Shown here one piece after another: positions 1 to 11,048 of a stretch of 64,000 nt of DNA. The number at the start of each line of letters is the position of its first letter. Position 1 is the stretch's first letter. The notes beneath the pieces were generated by a model. It was not told the DNA's origin. It saw only the letters and a list, made by a program, of their open reading frames with translations, and searched no databases. The translations under genes and the position numbers were made by a program. The DNA is from Cymbidium sinense (taxonomy: Eukaryota > Streptophyta > Magnoliopsida > Asparagales > Orchidaceae): contig CM038222.1 in NCBI GenBank assembly GCA_021442155.1, forward strand, positions 112,161,121-112,225,120, given 5' to 3'.

Positions 1-3000
1 TGACCATAATTCGATCCCTAATCATTTTGGGATCAAAATTAGGGCTTGATTCACCGACGATTGTTGGTGATTGGCAAGAAATCATAGACGATGTCCGTTT
101 ATTGTCGGTGAGCCTCGAGATTTAATCTCGACTATCCGATCCATGCCTTAGGATGGCTCCAATTTAGGCGCATCATTTGATTAAATTCCTTAAGGACTGC
201 GGGGTCGATCTGGACCATCCAATCCATGATCGGATGGTCCAGGATCATCCCGCATTTTCAACCTGCACATGACACGCGATCTGCCATGTCGTGTGGGACC
301 CCCACTTAAAACTGTTAGGATTAGTTATTAATGGTTTAATTAATTAAAGAAAATCCTGAGAACTTCAAAAAATTATATAAAATCAAAGAAAAATAAAAAA
401 ATTATAAATAAAAGCTCTATGGATTTGTCTTGATTAGAGGAATCCATAAAAATTTAAATTCCCAATTTTTATCAAGTAATTTTCCATTAATTTGGGTTTA
501 ATTGAAAAAAATTAAACTTTAATTACCCTCAAATTAATAATCCAATTAATCTAAAACATTGGGAAAATAAAATTAAGCTTAAAACATACCTTAGAAAAAC
601 TTTTGGGAATTTAATTCTGTGAATTCAAGGGAAATTGTAATTTCATGTGTATTAACCTTTAAATTAATTAAATTAATTACCCTTTAATGAAATAATTAAG
701 AAACTTTAATCTAATAACTTTAAATCAACATAATAAACATTAATGAATATTAGAACACTAATTAAACTTAATTAAACCTATATGAACCTAATATATCACT
801 AATTAACTGAATTAGGCAATTAAAAGAATTAAATAATTCAATTAAATGACCTGAATTTAATTAAATCATAATAAATCAACTAGTTAACCAAAAAGTATAA
901 ATATACCCTCATTAAAAAGGTATTTTGGTGAATAATAAGTAAAAAATAAAATTCGTTAATGAATCTTAATAAATTATGCTTAATTTAGTTTTTAATAAAA
1001 TAATTAAAACCTTAATTACACCCTAATTACATTTCTAATCAAGCTGAAACTTTAGAAATATAAAATTGGCATGTAACCCTACTTGGCAGAAATATTTCAT
1101 GTCCAAATGATCTCTGGATTAGGAGTTTTCACATTTCCAAATCCTTAGATCAATGTTAATCAAATATTAGGTTAATTAGTTTAATTAACACATTAAATAA
1201 AGTGGTAATTCAAACTAATCTCCATCAAACATTAGAAAACTATTGAGAAACTTTTCTAAATATCCTAAGTCAATTAAAGTGATCCAAATTCAATCTTAGG
1301 TTAATGAAGTGAAACCTTAGGTTAATAAAACTATTAATTGACTTAAACCTTAACCTTTGAACCAATAAAATTTAATAAAACCACTCATCTCTAGTAAATT
1401 TAAATAATGAACCTAAAACCTAAGTTAATTAAATCAGATCAAGTAATTAACCTAAGTGCTTTAGATTAAGAATAATCTATGAACAAACCTAAGGTATTAA
1501 TTCATATTAATGGACTTAAAACTTTAGTTTACAAATTCATGATTTAATAACTTAAGTTAAACTGAATAAAATTAAACTCTTTAAATTAACTTAAGCTAAA
1601 TCAAATGAAATCCATATAACTTAAATTCAAAATGAAATAAATCGAACAAATTAAATCAAACAAAGTAATTAAAATAAATGAAATAATATAAATCAAATGC
1701 AAACAAAAATAAAATCAAAATGATTAATTAAAATACTTAAGGATCTTAGTTAGACTTTTGGAAATCTCATTAAGATTTAGGATGTGGAATAAAGTGAGTT
1801 TCACCTACAAATGAAATTCATTCTATTTCTCATTCTTGAAAACTTAAATATTACTTTAACCAAATAAAATGGAATAAAAATAGAAATTAAATTATTAAAC
1901 CATTTGAACTGAAACTAACCAATGATAAAAATTAAATCAATTTAAACTTCAAACTTCAAACTTAAACTTAAAGGCCTAGCAAAGACTTACCACACAAACC
2001 CCACCTCTACACACACTAAATTACTTAGGTCACGGACCCTAGATCTAGGTTAGATCATTCTATGATTTTCTCTTAATCTCCTGTGATATCTTGTATTGTG
2101 TTTCACATGTCTATGTGGTGTATTGCTTTAGACTAGATGCCTAGGCTTATTGTTTGTTAGACTAGATGTTAGGGCATTCTTTCTAGATTTAACACTATTT
2201 TTTGTAGGGGACTGTGTTAAAGGGATCGCTATAATAAATGAATCATAAAATTGCTATTTGCTTGCTGGTGTTGAAAATCCCTTAACATAGTCCATTGGAT
2301 AGGTGGGCTTGGCAAGAAACTAATGCTAAGCCCATATGTTTATGAAATATAAACTACTTTGTGTGTTGTGTGTATTTCATAACATTTATTTTGCAGGGCT
2401 TAAGATTTCTTTTGAATTTTAAATGTAAATTTGAGCTTAAAATTAGGTTAGGATCTATGGGGTGCAGGATTAACAAGAGCTGACCCAACCAAGAGATGGT
2501 GCGGTGGTCCCTGTGGAGCCCGATGGATGTCCCTAAAGAAGGAGACTTTCTTGGAAAGAAGACCCATAGATCTAAACTTGTAGTATATAAGGCGTAACTG
2601 ACGCCTATTTTTCTTTCTTCTGGGGTGTACAGCAATACCCGACTGCATTGGCCTTCTCCTTATATAATTTAATTTGGCTTGATTTATTTTGGGTGCGCAA
2701 TAGAAACAACATGCTTTTCTTAGGTTTATTTTTGTGTTATGTTTGTGCTGTGATGTATGCCTAGACGTAGGCTCATAGGATAAACTAAATTTTCTATCCA
2801 ACTAAATTAGTTGAAACATAAAAATAAATATAGCTCATGATCATCATATAAAAGCCTAGGCCATTAAAGCAAGACAAAATATGTAGCAACCGCTCAGCTG
2901 GATGTTTTAATATCATGCATAAATCATATTGTTTCACTCTTGGTTAATGAAGGACTTCCATCCTTGCTAGAGAACCTGGGCTTGACCTTTGAGAGCCTAT

Positions 3001-3952
3001 GACGAAAAGTACACCTTCTTCTATCTAATTTGCACATCTTCATACCCTACATAATCTTAGAGGTTAGAGAGTAAGTCTAGGTTTGTAGATTTCTTTCCTA
3101 AAATTGCAACAAGCCAGCCATCTTGCATTCATATGACTTAGTCTCATGATTTTAAAAGGCATATAGGTAGTGTTAGCTGGCAGCCTTCTTCAGGCAGGTT
3201 GTAAGTCCATAAGAGTCAAGGATAGGTTAGTTTCCTCAAGTGAGGAGAATGGACAATGATTCCCAAGGATATAACTAGGTTGAGCATTTGACATGTGTTA
3301 AAAATACTCGTAGACTAGGTTCTTAAGCATCCTTTTAGGAATAAGTCTTCAACCCTAGGCATTTTTGCAGTCTTGTGCTGCTAGAATCTAAGTTCTAGAT
3401 TTCTAAGAAAATGATAATTCAAAATCTAAAATTAAATCCCAAATTTAATGCCCAATCATAGGATAGATGAAATGTCTACTGAGCATCCTAGTATCAATAA
3501 GCATTTCCTACTCTTTTCCATTTGAATATTAAAAATAACTCCCTCTAATTTGGACCTCTTCTAATTGAATTTCCAAAAATCAATCCCTTGAAAGCTACCA
3601 TAGTAGTCTTTAGGAATAACCACTTATTTCTTTAATCGAGAGCATTCTTAGGAAGAGACCCTTCCTAAGATGTAATTAACTATTGAGGCTTGCCTTTATA
3701 GGGAACCATGATCCCAGGATAAAACAAACCCTGTTATACTTTTCCATGTAGTTTAAAGGAAAATACTCTGGTACACGAAAGACCTATTAGCCTTAAGAGT
3801 CTTTTATTGAAATGATCGAATCCATTACAGGAGAGCATGTTTATCTTTCAAGATAATATGTTTATTCCTTAATGCTATATTTGATCATCTAAATAAAATA
3901 TTCCTAAACTCTATGTGGTGCCATTTTTTTTTCTATTCTAGAGAAAACACCA
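1..3952 (+). repeat. Diverged Tat-family LTR, 3' part (copy D)
   Basis: This stretch aligns by eye, in order, with the 3' half or more of the LTRs at 18453-25935 and 38413-45871. Shared landmarks include a GC-richer block near 190-300, an AT-rich tract of TTAATTAA-like words, a 'gcctagcaaagacttaccacacaaacc' type block near 1977 (split here only as a landmark), the repeated 'tagactagatgttaggg' phrase near 2155-2180, a TATA box at 2584, and the U5-like phrases near 2880-3000 and 3830-3920. It is clearly more diverged than the other LTRs are from each other. It ends near 3952 with a terminus resembling the family LTR end (…aaacacca). Its left part lies outside the window. The ORFs on either strand here have no recognisable content and are treated as noncoding. 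Confidence 0.72.
2584..2605 (+). promoter_or_regulatory. LTR D TATA box plus adjacent stem
   Basis: TATATAA at 2584-2590 is followed directly by a 15-nt inverted repeat, GGCGT-aactg-ACGCC (2591-2605). The same position in the other LTRs has TATAAGGGTAG and CTACCC. This is the likely LTR promoter. The stem sequence differs from the other LTRs while pairing is kept. Confidence 0.6.
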
Positions 3953-3957
3953 ATAAT

Positions 3958-6580
3958 AACATCTCTTTGCATTCACCATTAAGGTGTGCTAACATTTAAA
4001 TTGCATGCATAGTTTTGCTTAGGATTATTCATATGCATGGTATACATGTTGGAAAGAAATAAATGATTGTGTGTCATGTGATAGTAATTCACCTTAATTA
4101 ATCCTAAGATGCCTTTCTTATTGAATAGGTTTATTTAGAGCAAATCTAAACTTAGGATTAATTAAAACACATAATAAAATATTCACTAAATAAAAATCAT
4201 TAATCAATCTGCCTTAGAGATTACTTAAGGTAAGGATGAAAGAGAAGTGCTTTTCTCTTTCCTTCTCTTTATAATATTTAGTAACTAAATGTAGGTTCAT
4301 TCAAACTAAATCAAATCATCAAATAAAATTTGAGAAATCAACTAAGTCACTTAAAATAGAACCACCCTTCTAAATTGAATCTCTTACACTTGGAAAATTC
4401 CAACCATAAAGCCTAGCTAAGACATGCCACACAAGCCTTAAATGGCACAGACATTAGGCTAAGTCATAATTTCTAGCTCTATGTTGGGGCCATGCATGAT
4501 TTGATGCCTGATTTTATTTTATGATGTAATATTTTAGACTAGATGTTAGGGTGCATGTGCATAGATTGGATGGTAGAATGATCTTAGCCTAATCATGTCT
4601 TCTGTAGGGGATTGTGCTTAAGGGGCACTATAATAAAAATATAAATGATTTTGTTGTGCAAGTTGCATATACTCCTAAGCATAATCCAAACAAGGACATG
4701 TGGACTTGTTTACCCATGTGTGGGGTGCTAAGTCCAAATTATTCATGTACATGCTTGGGATGTGTGGTATGTTTAGCTAATCTATATTTTGCAGGTTTAG
4801 TTAGATTTAGTTTTCCTATTTTCATGTAATTTTGCAATTAAGATTTGGAATTAATGTTATGAGAGATTAGGATGAATATTGGTCATAAGACCAAGTCTTA
4901 TGCACCATGTGAAGCCTTGGAGCAACTACATTCCAACCAACCAAAAGAAGGAAAGAAATGAAGAAATGAAGAAAGAAGAATGAATAATAAAGGCCCACAT
5001 AACATAAATTCCTTTTAAATTGTAATCATTCATTTGTAATCCAGGTTGTATAAGGTTACAGCTCGACTACCCTTTTTTTTGGGTTTGTGCAGTGGAGCCT
5101 GACCACATCATCCATTTACACTTTTGCGCTAGCTTTATAAAGTTGTTTGATGATTTGTTTAGCTTATACAATTAGAATGGCATGATTTTACTAGTTACTT
5201 CTTTGATTGATGAATGACCTGGATGCGATCAGGATCTTACAGAAAAATAAATTTTCTATCCAATTAATCAACTCAAAATTAAAATTAAATAACTCATAAC
5301 CTCACCTAAAGCTTAGGACATAAATCAAGAAAATAAAAGAATTAGCAACCCTTAGCTGAATGTTGTATGTTTCACATCATGCATAAAAATTATCTTACTT
5401 CACTCTTGCTAATGGAAGGCTTCCACCTTTGCTAGAGAATATGGCTTAACCTTTGAGAACCATGGTGGAAACACACCTTCTTCTTGCTGATTTTGGCCCA
5501 TAATCAATCTTCTCATGCATTAGGCATATTTAATCCCATAGCACGTGCCAAATAAATTATCCAAAAATCAAAATAAAACATAACAAATTTTGCATTAGAT
5601 TAAGTCATTATTCATGCCCTACATAATCTAGTCTCTTAGGGAGAGTGTTTAAAGATTTAGTCTTCTTTCTAAATAAATAATAGCCTAGCCATCTTGCAAA
5701 AGCATAAAAACTTTCCTCCATGTGTTTAAAATTATAGGAGGCGTTATTTGGTGGCCAACCCCACGTAGTTGTAAGTCCATCAGCTATGTTTGTCTAAGAT
5801 AAACGGATGCCATTCCAATCCGATTTAAAGATGCTCTTCTTCAGTAGTTGATGTGTTGAGCAATACGTAACCGAACGAGGATCCAAAGTTGTTGTTTCCC
5901 TTTGCGGGCTACAAGCATAAATCGTCACCTCTTAGGCATTTTCATGATCTTGTGTTGTGGAATTGTAAGCCCTAGATTTCTAATAAAAATTCAACTCAAA
6001 CAAATAATTCCCCTCAATTTCAAAAATATAAAGCCCAACCATAGGATAGTTTTGGATGCTCACTAGGCCCCCTAGTACCATGAGCATCCCCTACTCATCT
6101 CACTTTAGTTTTGATAATAACTCTCCGCTCTTGGTCAAATCCCACTTGATTTTCTAAAAATAACCAATTGATTGATAGTCTTATCTTTGAAATTTCTGGA
6201 AACAATGATCATTTACCTTAATCGAGAGTATTCCTAAGGAATCTCATTCTTTAGGTTGTAATTAACTATGTGGGCTTGCCTCCATAGGAAACTTAATGAA
6301 CTCAGATTATAATAAATCCAACTTTACTTTTTCATGTAAAAAAGGGGAAGAATCTCTGGTACATTTGAAGACCCATCATCATTAGGAGTCCTTATTAGGT
6401 GATTAGGTCCATTGTAGAATGGTGAATTCTATCTTTCAAGATAGTACATCATTCCTCAATATCATACCTGATCACCCAAATAAGTACATCTGTGGATCTG
6501 CATGGTGTCCCAACATACAAAAATATTTTATTTTTTGTATCTCCCACCAAAATGGAGAGGTTTGAGAAATAAACACCATA
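3958..6580 (+). repeat. 5' LTR of Tat element A, 5'-truncated
   Basis: Close similarity to 23312-25935 of the shared LTR begins abruptly at 3958 (aacatctctttgcattca) and runs to 6580. About 4.9 kb of the usual LTR 5' part is missing. Its right end (…aaacaccata) corresponds to …catcaca at 25935 and …caccaca at 45871, and it is followed 8 nt later by the primer-binding site. This orders the parts as LTR, PBS, leader. The ORFs at 4614-4829 and in this region show no known domain and are not kept in the other copies. Confidence 0.8.
5049..5072 (+). promoter_or_regulatory. LTR A TATA box, decayed stem
   Basis: TATAAG lies at 5049-5054 at the position conserved in all five LTR copies. The following stem has decayed: the left arm reads GGTTA rather than GGGTAG, while the right arm CTACCC is kept. 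An AATAAAG word lies about 65 bases upstream. Inferred LTR promoter. Confidence 0.55.
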
Positions 6581-6588
6581 GATTTTTC

Positions 6589-6606
6589 TGGTTACTCTGC
6601 TGGGGA
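6589..6606 (+). other. Primer-binding site, element A
   Basis: TGGTTACTCTGCTGGGGA starts 8 nt after the LTR end, where minus-strand priming should occur. The B copy (25944-25961) reads AGGCGACTCTACTAGGGA. Together they suggest an ancestral TGGCGACTCTGCTGGGGA. From memory, Ogre/Tat elements use a tRNA-Arg type PBS of the form TGGCGACTCCACTGGGGA, which fits. The tRNA identity was not checked against a tRNA database. Confidence 0.72.
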
Positions 6607-7011
6607 TGGTTCCTCTCTTCATCTTTGGTAAATGATCTTTGTCTCCATGTATCGATAGTTGATTTGTATTTCATAAGTCTGAGACTATCCTTCTTTTTCA
6701 TTGGAACTTAGCTTATTTCATTCTTAAGTTAAGCTAGCCAACATCCTTTAGGTTTTAGGACCTCACTCCATGTAAGTCTTAAAACCCCCGTTGGGTCCCC
6801 CAATAGGGGAGAATAAAAATTTAATAAAAAGAGATAACTAAAGACCTTTTTCTTACCATATTTATTCTAAGGTAAAGTTCATTCCAAAAATAAAGAAAAA
6901 TAAATCCTTTATAAAAGTATCAGTTTTAAAAAATCTCTTTTCCAAAAAAAAATCACACAATAAAAATATTTGCATAAAAGTTTCAAAAAAAATATATAAC
7001 TTAACCTCATC
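6607..7011 (+). other. Element A 5' leader, proximal part with a long stem
   Basis: Noncoding leader between PBS and hairpin array. It contains an inverted repeat, GGTTTTAGGAC (6751-6761) against GTCTTAAAACC (6776-6786), 11 pairs including one G-U. The B copy has a 12-pair version (26107-26118 with 26130-26141). Short purine- and A-rich runs follow. No open reading frame of note. Confidence 0.55.
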
Positions 7012-9275
7012 TAACAATCGACAAGATTGTTAAATGTAGAATCTTTCTAAATAAAATCAAAATCATAATTTCAAAAGCACATATGAACATCCTCATTCAA
7101 TATACCCAAATTTATTGAATGAAGATTTTATTTTCAAAAAAAATAAAAAAAATCATCTTTTTAAAAAGCACATATGAACATCCTCATTCAATATACCCAA
7201 ATTTATTGAATGAAGATTTCATTTTCAATTGAAATCAAAAACCATATTTTCGAAAGCACATATGAACATCCTCATTCTATTGAATGAAGATTTCAATCCC
7301 AAATAAAAAAAATCATCTTTTCAAAAAAGCACATATGAATATCCTCATTCAATATACCCAAATATATTGAAAGAAGATTTCATTTTCAAATAAAATCAAA
7401 ATCATCTTTCAAAAGCACATATGAACATCCTCATTCAATATACCCAAATTTATTGAATGAAGATTTCATTTCAAAATAAAATCACATCACAAAATTGAAA
7501 CTTCATTTCAATATATCTTAAATATGTTGAAGTGGAGCATCTTCTTTTCAAAAATTACAAATTTAAAGATAAGCCTTTCATTCAATATAACCAAACTTGC
7601 TGAATGGAGGCTTTGTATTCAAACAAAATCACACCATTTGAAATTCCACTCAACACATTCCACATGTGGTAAGTTGGAATTTCCATCTTTTCAAAAAGTA
7701 ATAATCACACACAAAAACTTCATCTTTGAAACATAAAACAAAATTGACTTCCATTTGACATACCCAAATTTGTCAAATGAGAGTTTCACTTTCCAAAAGA
7801 AAATTTAAATTGGATTCCATTTAATATACCATGTTTGTTAAATAGAAATTCTTCCTTTTAAAATCAAATCACAAAAAATAAAACACATTTGGATTTTATT
7901 TAGCATACCAAAATTTGCTAAGTAAAGATAATCATTTCAAAACCAAAAAAATCAAACACACTTGGAACTTTATTTAGCATACCCGAATTTGCTAAGTAAA
8001 TATCCTCTTTTCAAAATCACAAAAAAAAGAAAAAAACACATTTGGATTTTATTTAGCATACCCAAATTTGCTAAGTAAAGATCCTCCTTTCAAAACCATA
8101 CAAAAATTAAAACACGTTTGAACTTTATTTAGCATACCCAAATTTGCTACGTAAAGATCATTTTTTTTTCAAAAAAAAAATCAACACAAAAATCAATACA
8201 CATTTGAACTTTATTTAGCATACCTAAATTTTCTAAGTAAAGATCTCATTTTCAAAAAAAAAAAAAAATCAATAGAAAAAATCAAAACACATTTATACTT
8301 TATTTAGCATACCCAAATTTGCTAAGTGAAGATCCTCTTTTCAAATAAAAAAAAACAAAATCAAATACATTTGATTCTTTATTTAGCATATCCAAATTTG
8401 CTAATTAAAGATCCTCTTTTCAAAATCATCAAAAATCAAACACATTGAGATTTTTATTTAGCAAACCCAAATTTGCTAAGTAAAAATCCCCTTTTTAAAA
8501 ATCAAAACAAAAACATTTGAACTTTATTTAGCATACCCAAATTTGCTAAGTAAAGATCCTCTTTTCAAAATCAAAAATAAAAATAAAAATAAAAAACACT
8601 TGGACTTTGTTTAGCATACCCAAATTTGCTAAGTAAAGACCCTCCTTTCAAAACCATAAAAAATCAAACACATTTGGATTTTATTTAGCATACCTAAATT
8701 TGCTAAGTAAAGATCCTCTTTTCAAAACCATAAAAATCAAACACATTTGGATTTTATTTAACATACCCAAATTTGCTAAGTAAAGATTTGCTTTTCAAAC
8801 CAAAAGAACAAAATAAAACACATTTGAATTCGTTATTTAGCGTGCAAAAATTTGCCAAGTAAAGATCCTCTTTTCAAATCGAAATGACAAAATCAATCAC
8901 ATTTGGAACTTTATTTAGCATATCCAAATTTACTATGTAATGATCCTCTTTTCAAAATAATAATTAAAAAAACACATTGGAACTTTATTTAGCATTGCTA
9001 GATTTGCTAAGTAAAGACCCTCTTTTCAAAATAAAAAATAAAAACAAATCATATTTTGGGCTTTATTTAGCATACTCAAATTTGCTAAGTAAATATCCCA
9101 TTTCCAAAATCAAAACCAAAAATTAGATTTAGACTTTATTTAGCATACAAATATTTGCTAAGTAAAGATTCCATATCTAAATCCATACATGATTCACATC
9201 ATAAGAAAACAAGCAAAAGAAGAAAATTATTTTCAAACACCTCACCTAGCATACCCAAATTTGCCAAGTGAGTAA
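7012..9275 (+). repeat. Hairpin-repeat array in leader of element A
   Basis: About 29 short inverted repeats follow one another at roughly 65-95 bp spacing, separated by A-rich spacers. The first is TAACAATC (7012-7019) with GATTGTTA (7025-7032). Units from about 7090 to 7480 have arms of the type TTCATTCAAT/ATTGAATGAA. A unit at 7752-7779 has CATTTGACA/TGTCAAATG. Units from about 7890 to 9180 have TTTATTTAGCA/TGCTAAGTAAA. One at about 9240 has CTCACCTAGCA/TGCCAAGTGAG. Most share the loop TACCCAAATT. Arms differ between unit classes but still pair, so folding rather than primary sequence seems to be kept. The array sits where gag would be expected. The 3' end is shortened relative to B: two terminal hairpins are deleted and only a half remains near 9295. 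Confidence 0.88.
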
Positions 9276-9691
9276 ATTCCAAAATCATAAATTTATTGAG
9301 ATGTCAGTTCCGGCTCAAGATCAAAAGGTAAAGTCAAGCAACAATAACTGAAGCAATAAAAGGAAAGGAATGTCACATAGCTATCAAGATAAAAGTATAT
9401 TGGGATATCTTATTATCCCGAACCTCTGAAAAGATTGTTTCAAAAATTAAGAAACTTTCTTTACAGGTGCTTGAGGTAGCTTAAACCTCCAACATCAAGA
9501 AATGTTTGCAAGTTGCCAAAGATAACTTGGGGAAAGTGGGAGCTCAGTAGTAGCAACATCAGCCTATACTTGCCTGGGATAGCCAAGTAGCACAACCATC
9601 GACCGAGTCCAGCCTCCAGTCCACCATTGCACCTGCTACTTTTGTTGGCACTTCTACTTCAGCTAACTCTTCTTCTAGTGGACATCTTGTA
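9276..9691 (+). other. Element A leader, distal part with acceptor-like site
   Basis: Noncoding or degenerate stretch that matches 28800-29200 of element B. A pyrimidine-rich ACTTTCTTTACAG|G ends at 9466, with the B equivalent ACTTTCCTTGCAG|G ending at 28960. Both resemble a plant 3' splice site. No Gag domain or zinc knuckle is visible in any frame. Confidence 0.45.
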
Positions 9692-10111
9692 TTGGCAGAT
9701 GAGGGCATCAAATCCCTCACCCCACTTGCTATACTAGATTTCTACTATGTACCTCCTTCTAAATCCAAGAAATCGAAGAATAAAGCTCGTTTGAATTATA
9801 TCTGTGTCACTTCTGATGGGTTATCTAATTCTACTTTTATAAAAAACTCCTCAAGTCTATATAATTATAATAACTTCGATCTTCCCCATTCTGATTAAGA
9901 GATGGACTTTCCTTCTCTGAATAATACAGATTCACCTCTTGAGATAGACTTGGAATCATATGATTTCAAGGGTCCTATAGGAGAAGCTGTAGGTGAGCCT
10001 GACGAGCAGGTAAAATATTCCACTAAACTGCCACAAGAGATCACCGAAGTTAACCTCCATAATAGAAAAGTTTTACTTTCTAGGGTAACACATCAAGATA
10101 AGGGAAAATAA
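9692..10111 (+). pseudogene. Gag-pro linker region, element A
   Basis: Two stretches in one frame, split by a TAA at 9896-9898 and ended by a TAA at 10109-10111, encode an acidic, Ser/Asn-rich segment. B (29121-29690) reads through the first stop, so that stop is private to A. The segment ends with 'EVNLHNRKVL', which in B is 'EVNLRSGKVLPPR'. An LRSGKxL-like motif commonly precedes the protease in Tat/Athila polyproteins. No capsid-like or CCHC segment lies ahead. The left edge is a TTG codon, not ATG, so the true start is unknown. Role inferred only from position and the linker motif. Confidence 0.6.
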
Positions 10112-10159
10112 GTCATTGGTACTAGAGATCAAGAAGCCCTTCCACAAGATGATCCACCC

Positions 10160-10963
10160 ATGGATATGCTTGTGGAGGATCAACCCATAGTTGATTATAA
10201 TGTCTTCTCTCACTTAAGAAAGTTGCCAGCTAAGTTAAGCATATATAATGCCCTTGTCTTATCCAAAGAGATGAGTGAATCATTAATCAAGGCTCTTCTT
10301 GATCCAAAGATATGCTTAGATCAGCTGATCGCTATTAGAGAGGAGGCACATTATTCAAGAGAAGCTCAGGGAGTCATATTCATAGACAAAGACCTTCTTC
10401 TAAGGGTAATGGAGCACAACCGTCCCCTCTACATCATAGTGGATATGGGCAGATTCAGACTTTCAAGTATTTTGGTTGATCTAGGTGCATCATTGAACAT
10501 TATGAGTCTAAAGACCCTTACTTATTTGAAGATTGACATCTCTATACTCCAAGGAGATCAGATGATGATGAGAGGATTCAATGAACAAGGTGAGAGGGCT
10601 TTAGGCTCCATAGTGTTACCTTTAGAAATAGGTGACTGGAAGACTGAAGCCAACTTCTATATAATTGATTCGAATACTTTGTTCACTGCTTTGCTCGGTA
10701 TGCCTTGGATACACCAGAATAAGATGATTCTGTCCTCTCTTCATCAATGGATCAAGTTTCAAAGAGAAGGAATCAAATACTATTTTAAAGGAGATGAAAA
10801 GCCATTTTTAGTCAAAGAAGTTGAGATATATGAGGATGCAACCTACTATCTTCCTCAAAACACCTTTTCTCATGAACTTGTTCAAACTTCAAATACAAAA
10901 GAAAAAGAAAAAAAAGAAAAAGAAAAAAAAAGAAAAAAAAGAAAAAAGAAAAAAAATAAGTGA
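10160..10963 (+). pseudogene. Aspartic protease domain, element A
   Basis: This open stretch continues the frame of the linker. It begins with a helical segment (LRKLPAKLSIYNALVLSKEM) typical of the region before Tat proteases. The protease follows at about residues 80-205: VDLGAS is the catalytic Asp motif (B has VDPGAS in place of the usual D-T/S-G), then NIMSLKTL, a flap region, and LLGMPWIHQNK with SSLHQ, the Tat/Athila protease ending. The protein would cleave the polyprotein inside virus-like particles. The last 20 or so residues are a run of Lys and Glu read from an A/G microsatellite (about 10896-10960) and are probably not original coding sequence. A frame change follows before the next domain. 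Confidence 0.8.
10896..10960 (+). repeat. A/G microsatellite between protease and spacer (A)
   Basis: Nearly pure A and G run of (AAAAAG)n-like units. A matching tract is at about 30398-30465 in B with a different length. The length change accounts for the loss of frame between protease and the Arg/Gly-rich segment. Its complement gives long poly-Phe ORFs on the minus strand, which are artefacts. Confidence 0.8.
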
Positions 10964-11048
10964 ATGAGAAAAGGACACCAAGGAAGAAGTAGAGTCGTAT
11001 GTCACATTCCACCCATAGTTCGTTCCACCATATAGACATACGGATAGG

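Noticed and set aside
2354..2801. Overlapping minus-strand ORFs in LTR D
   Set aside because: No known domain, they overlap each other, and the region aligns with noncoding LTR sequence in other copies.
4780..4800. TTTTGCAGGTTTAG as a splice acceptor inside the LTRs (also 24137, 44069, 2387)
   Set aside because: It lies upstream of the TATA box in every LTR, no matching donor was seen, and the word is common in AT-rich plant DNA.
7012..9275. CRISPR-like array in the leader
   Set aside because: Units are palindromic and diverged, spacers are A-rich and related to each other rather than unique, and the DNA is a plant retrotransposon.
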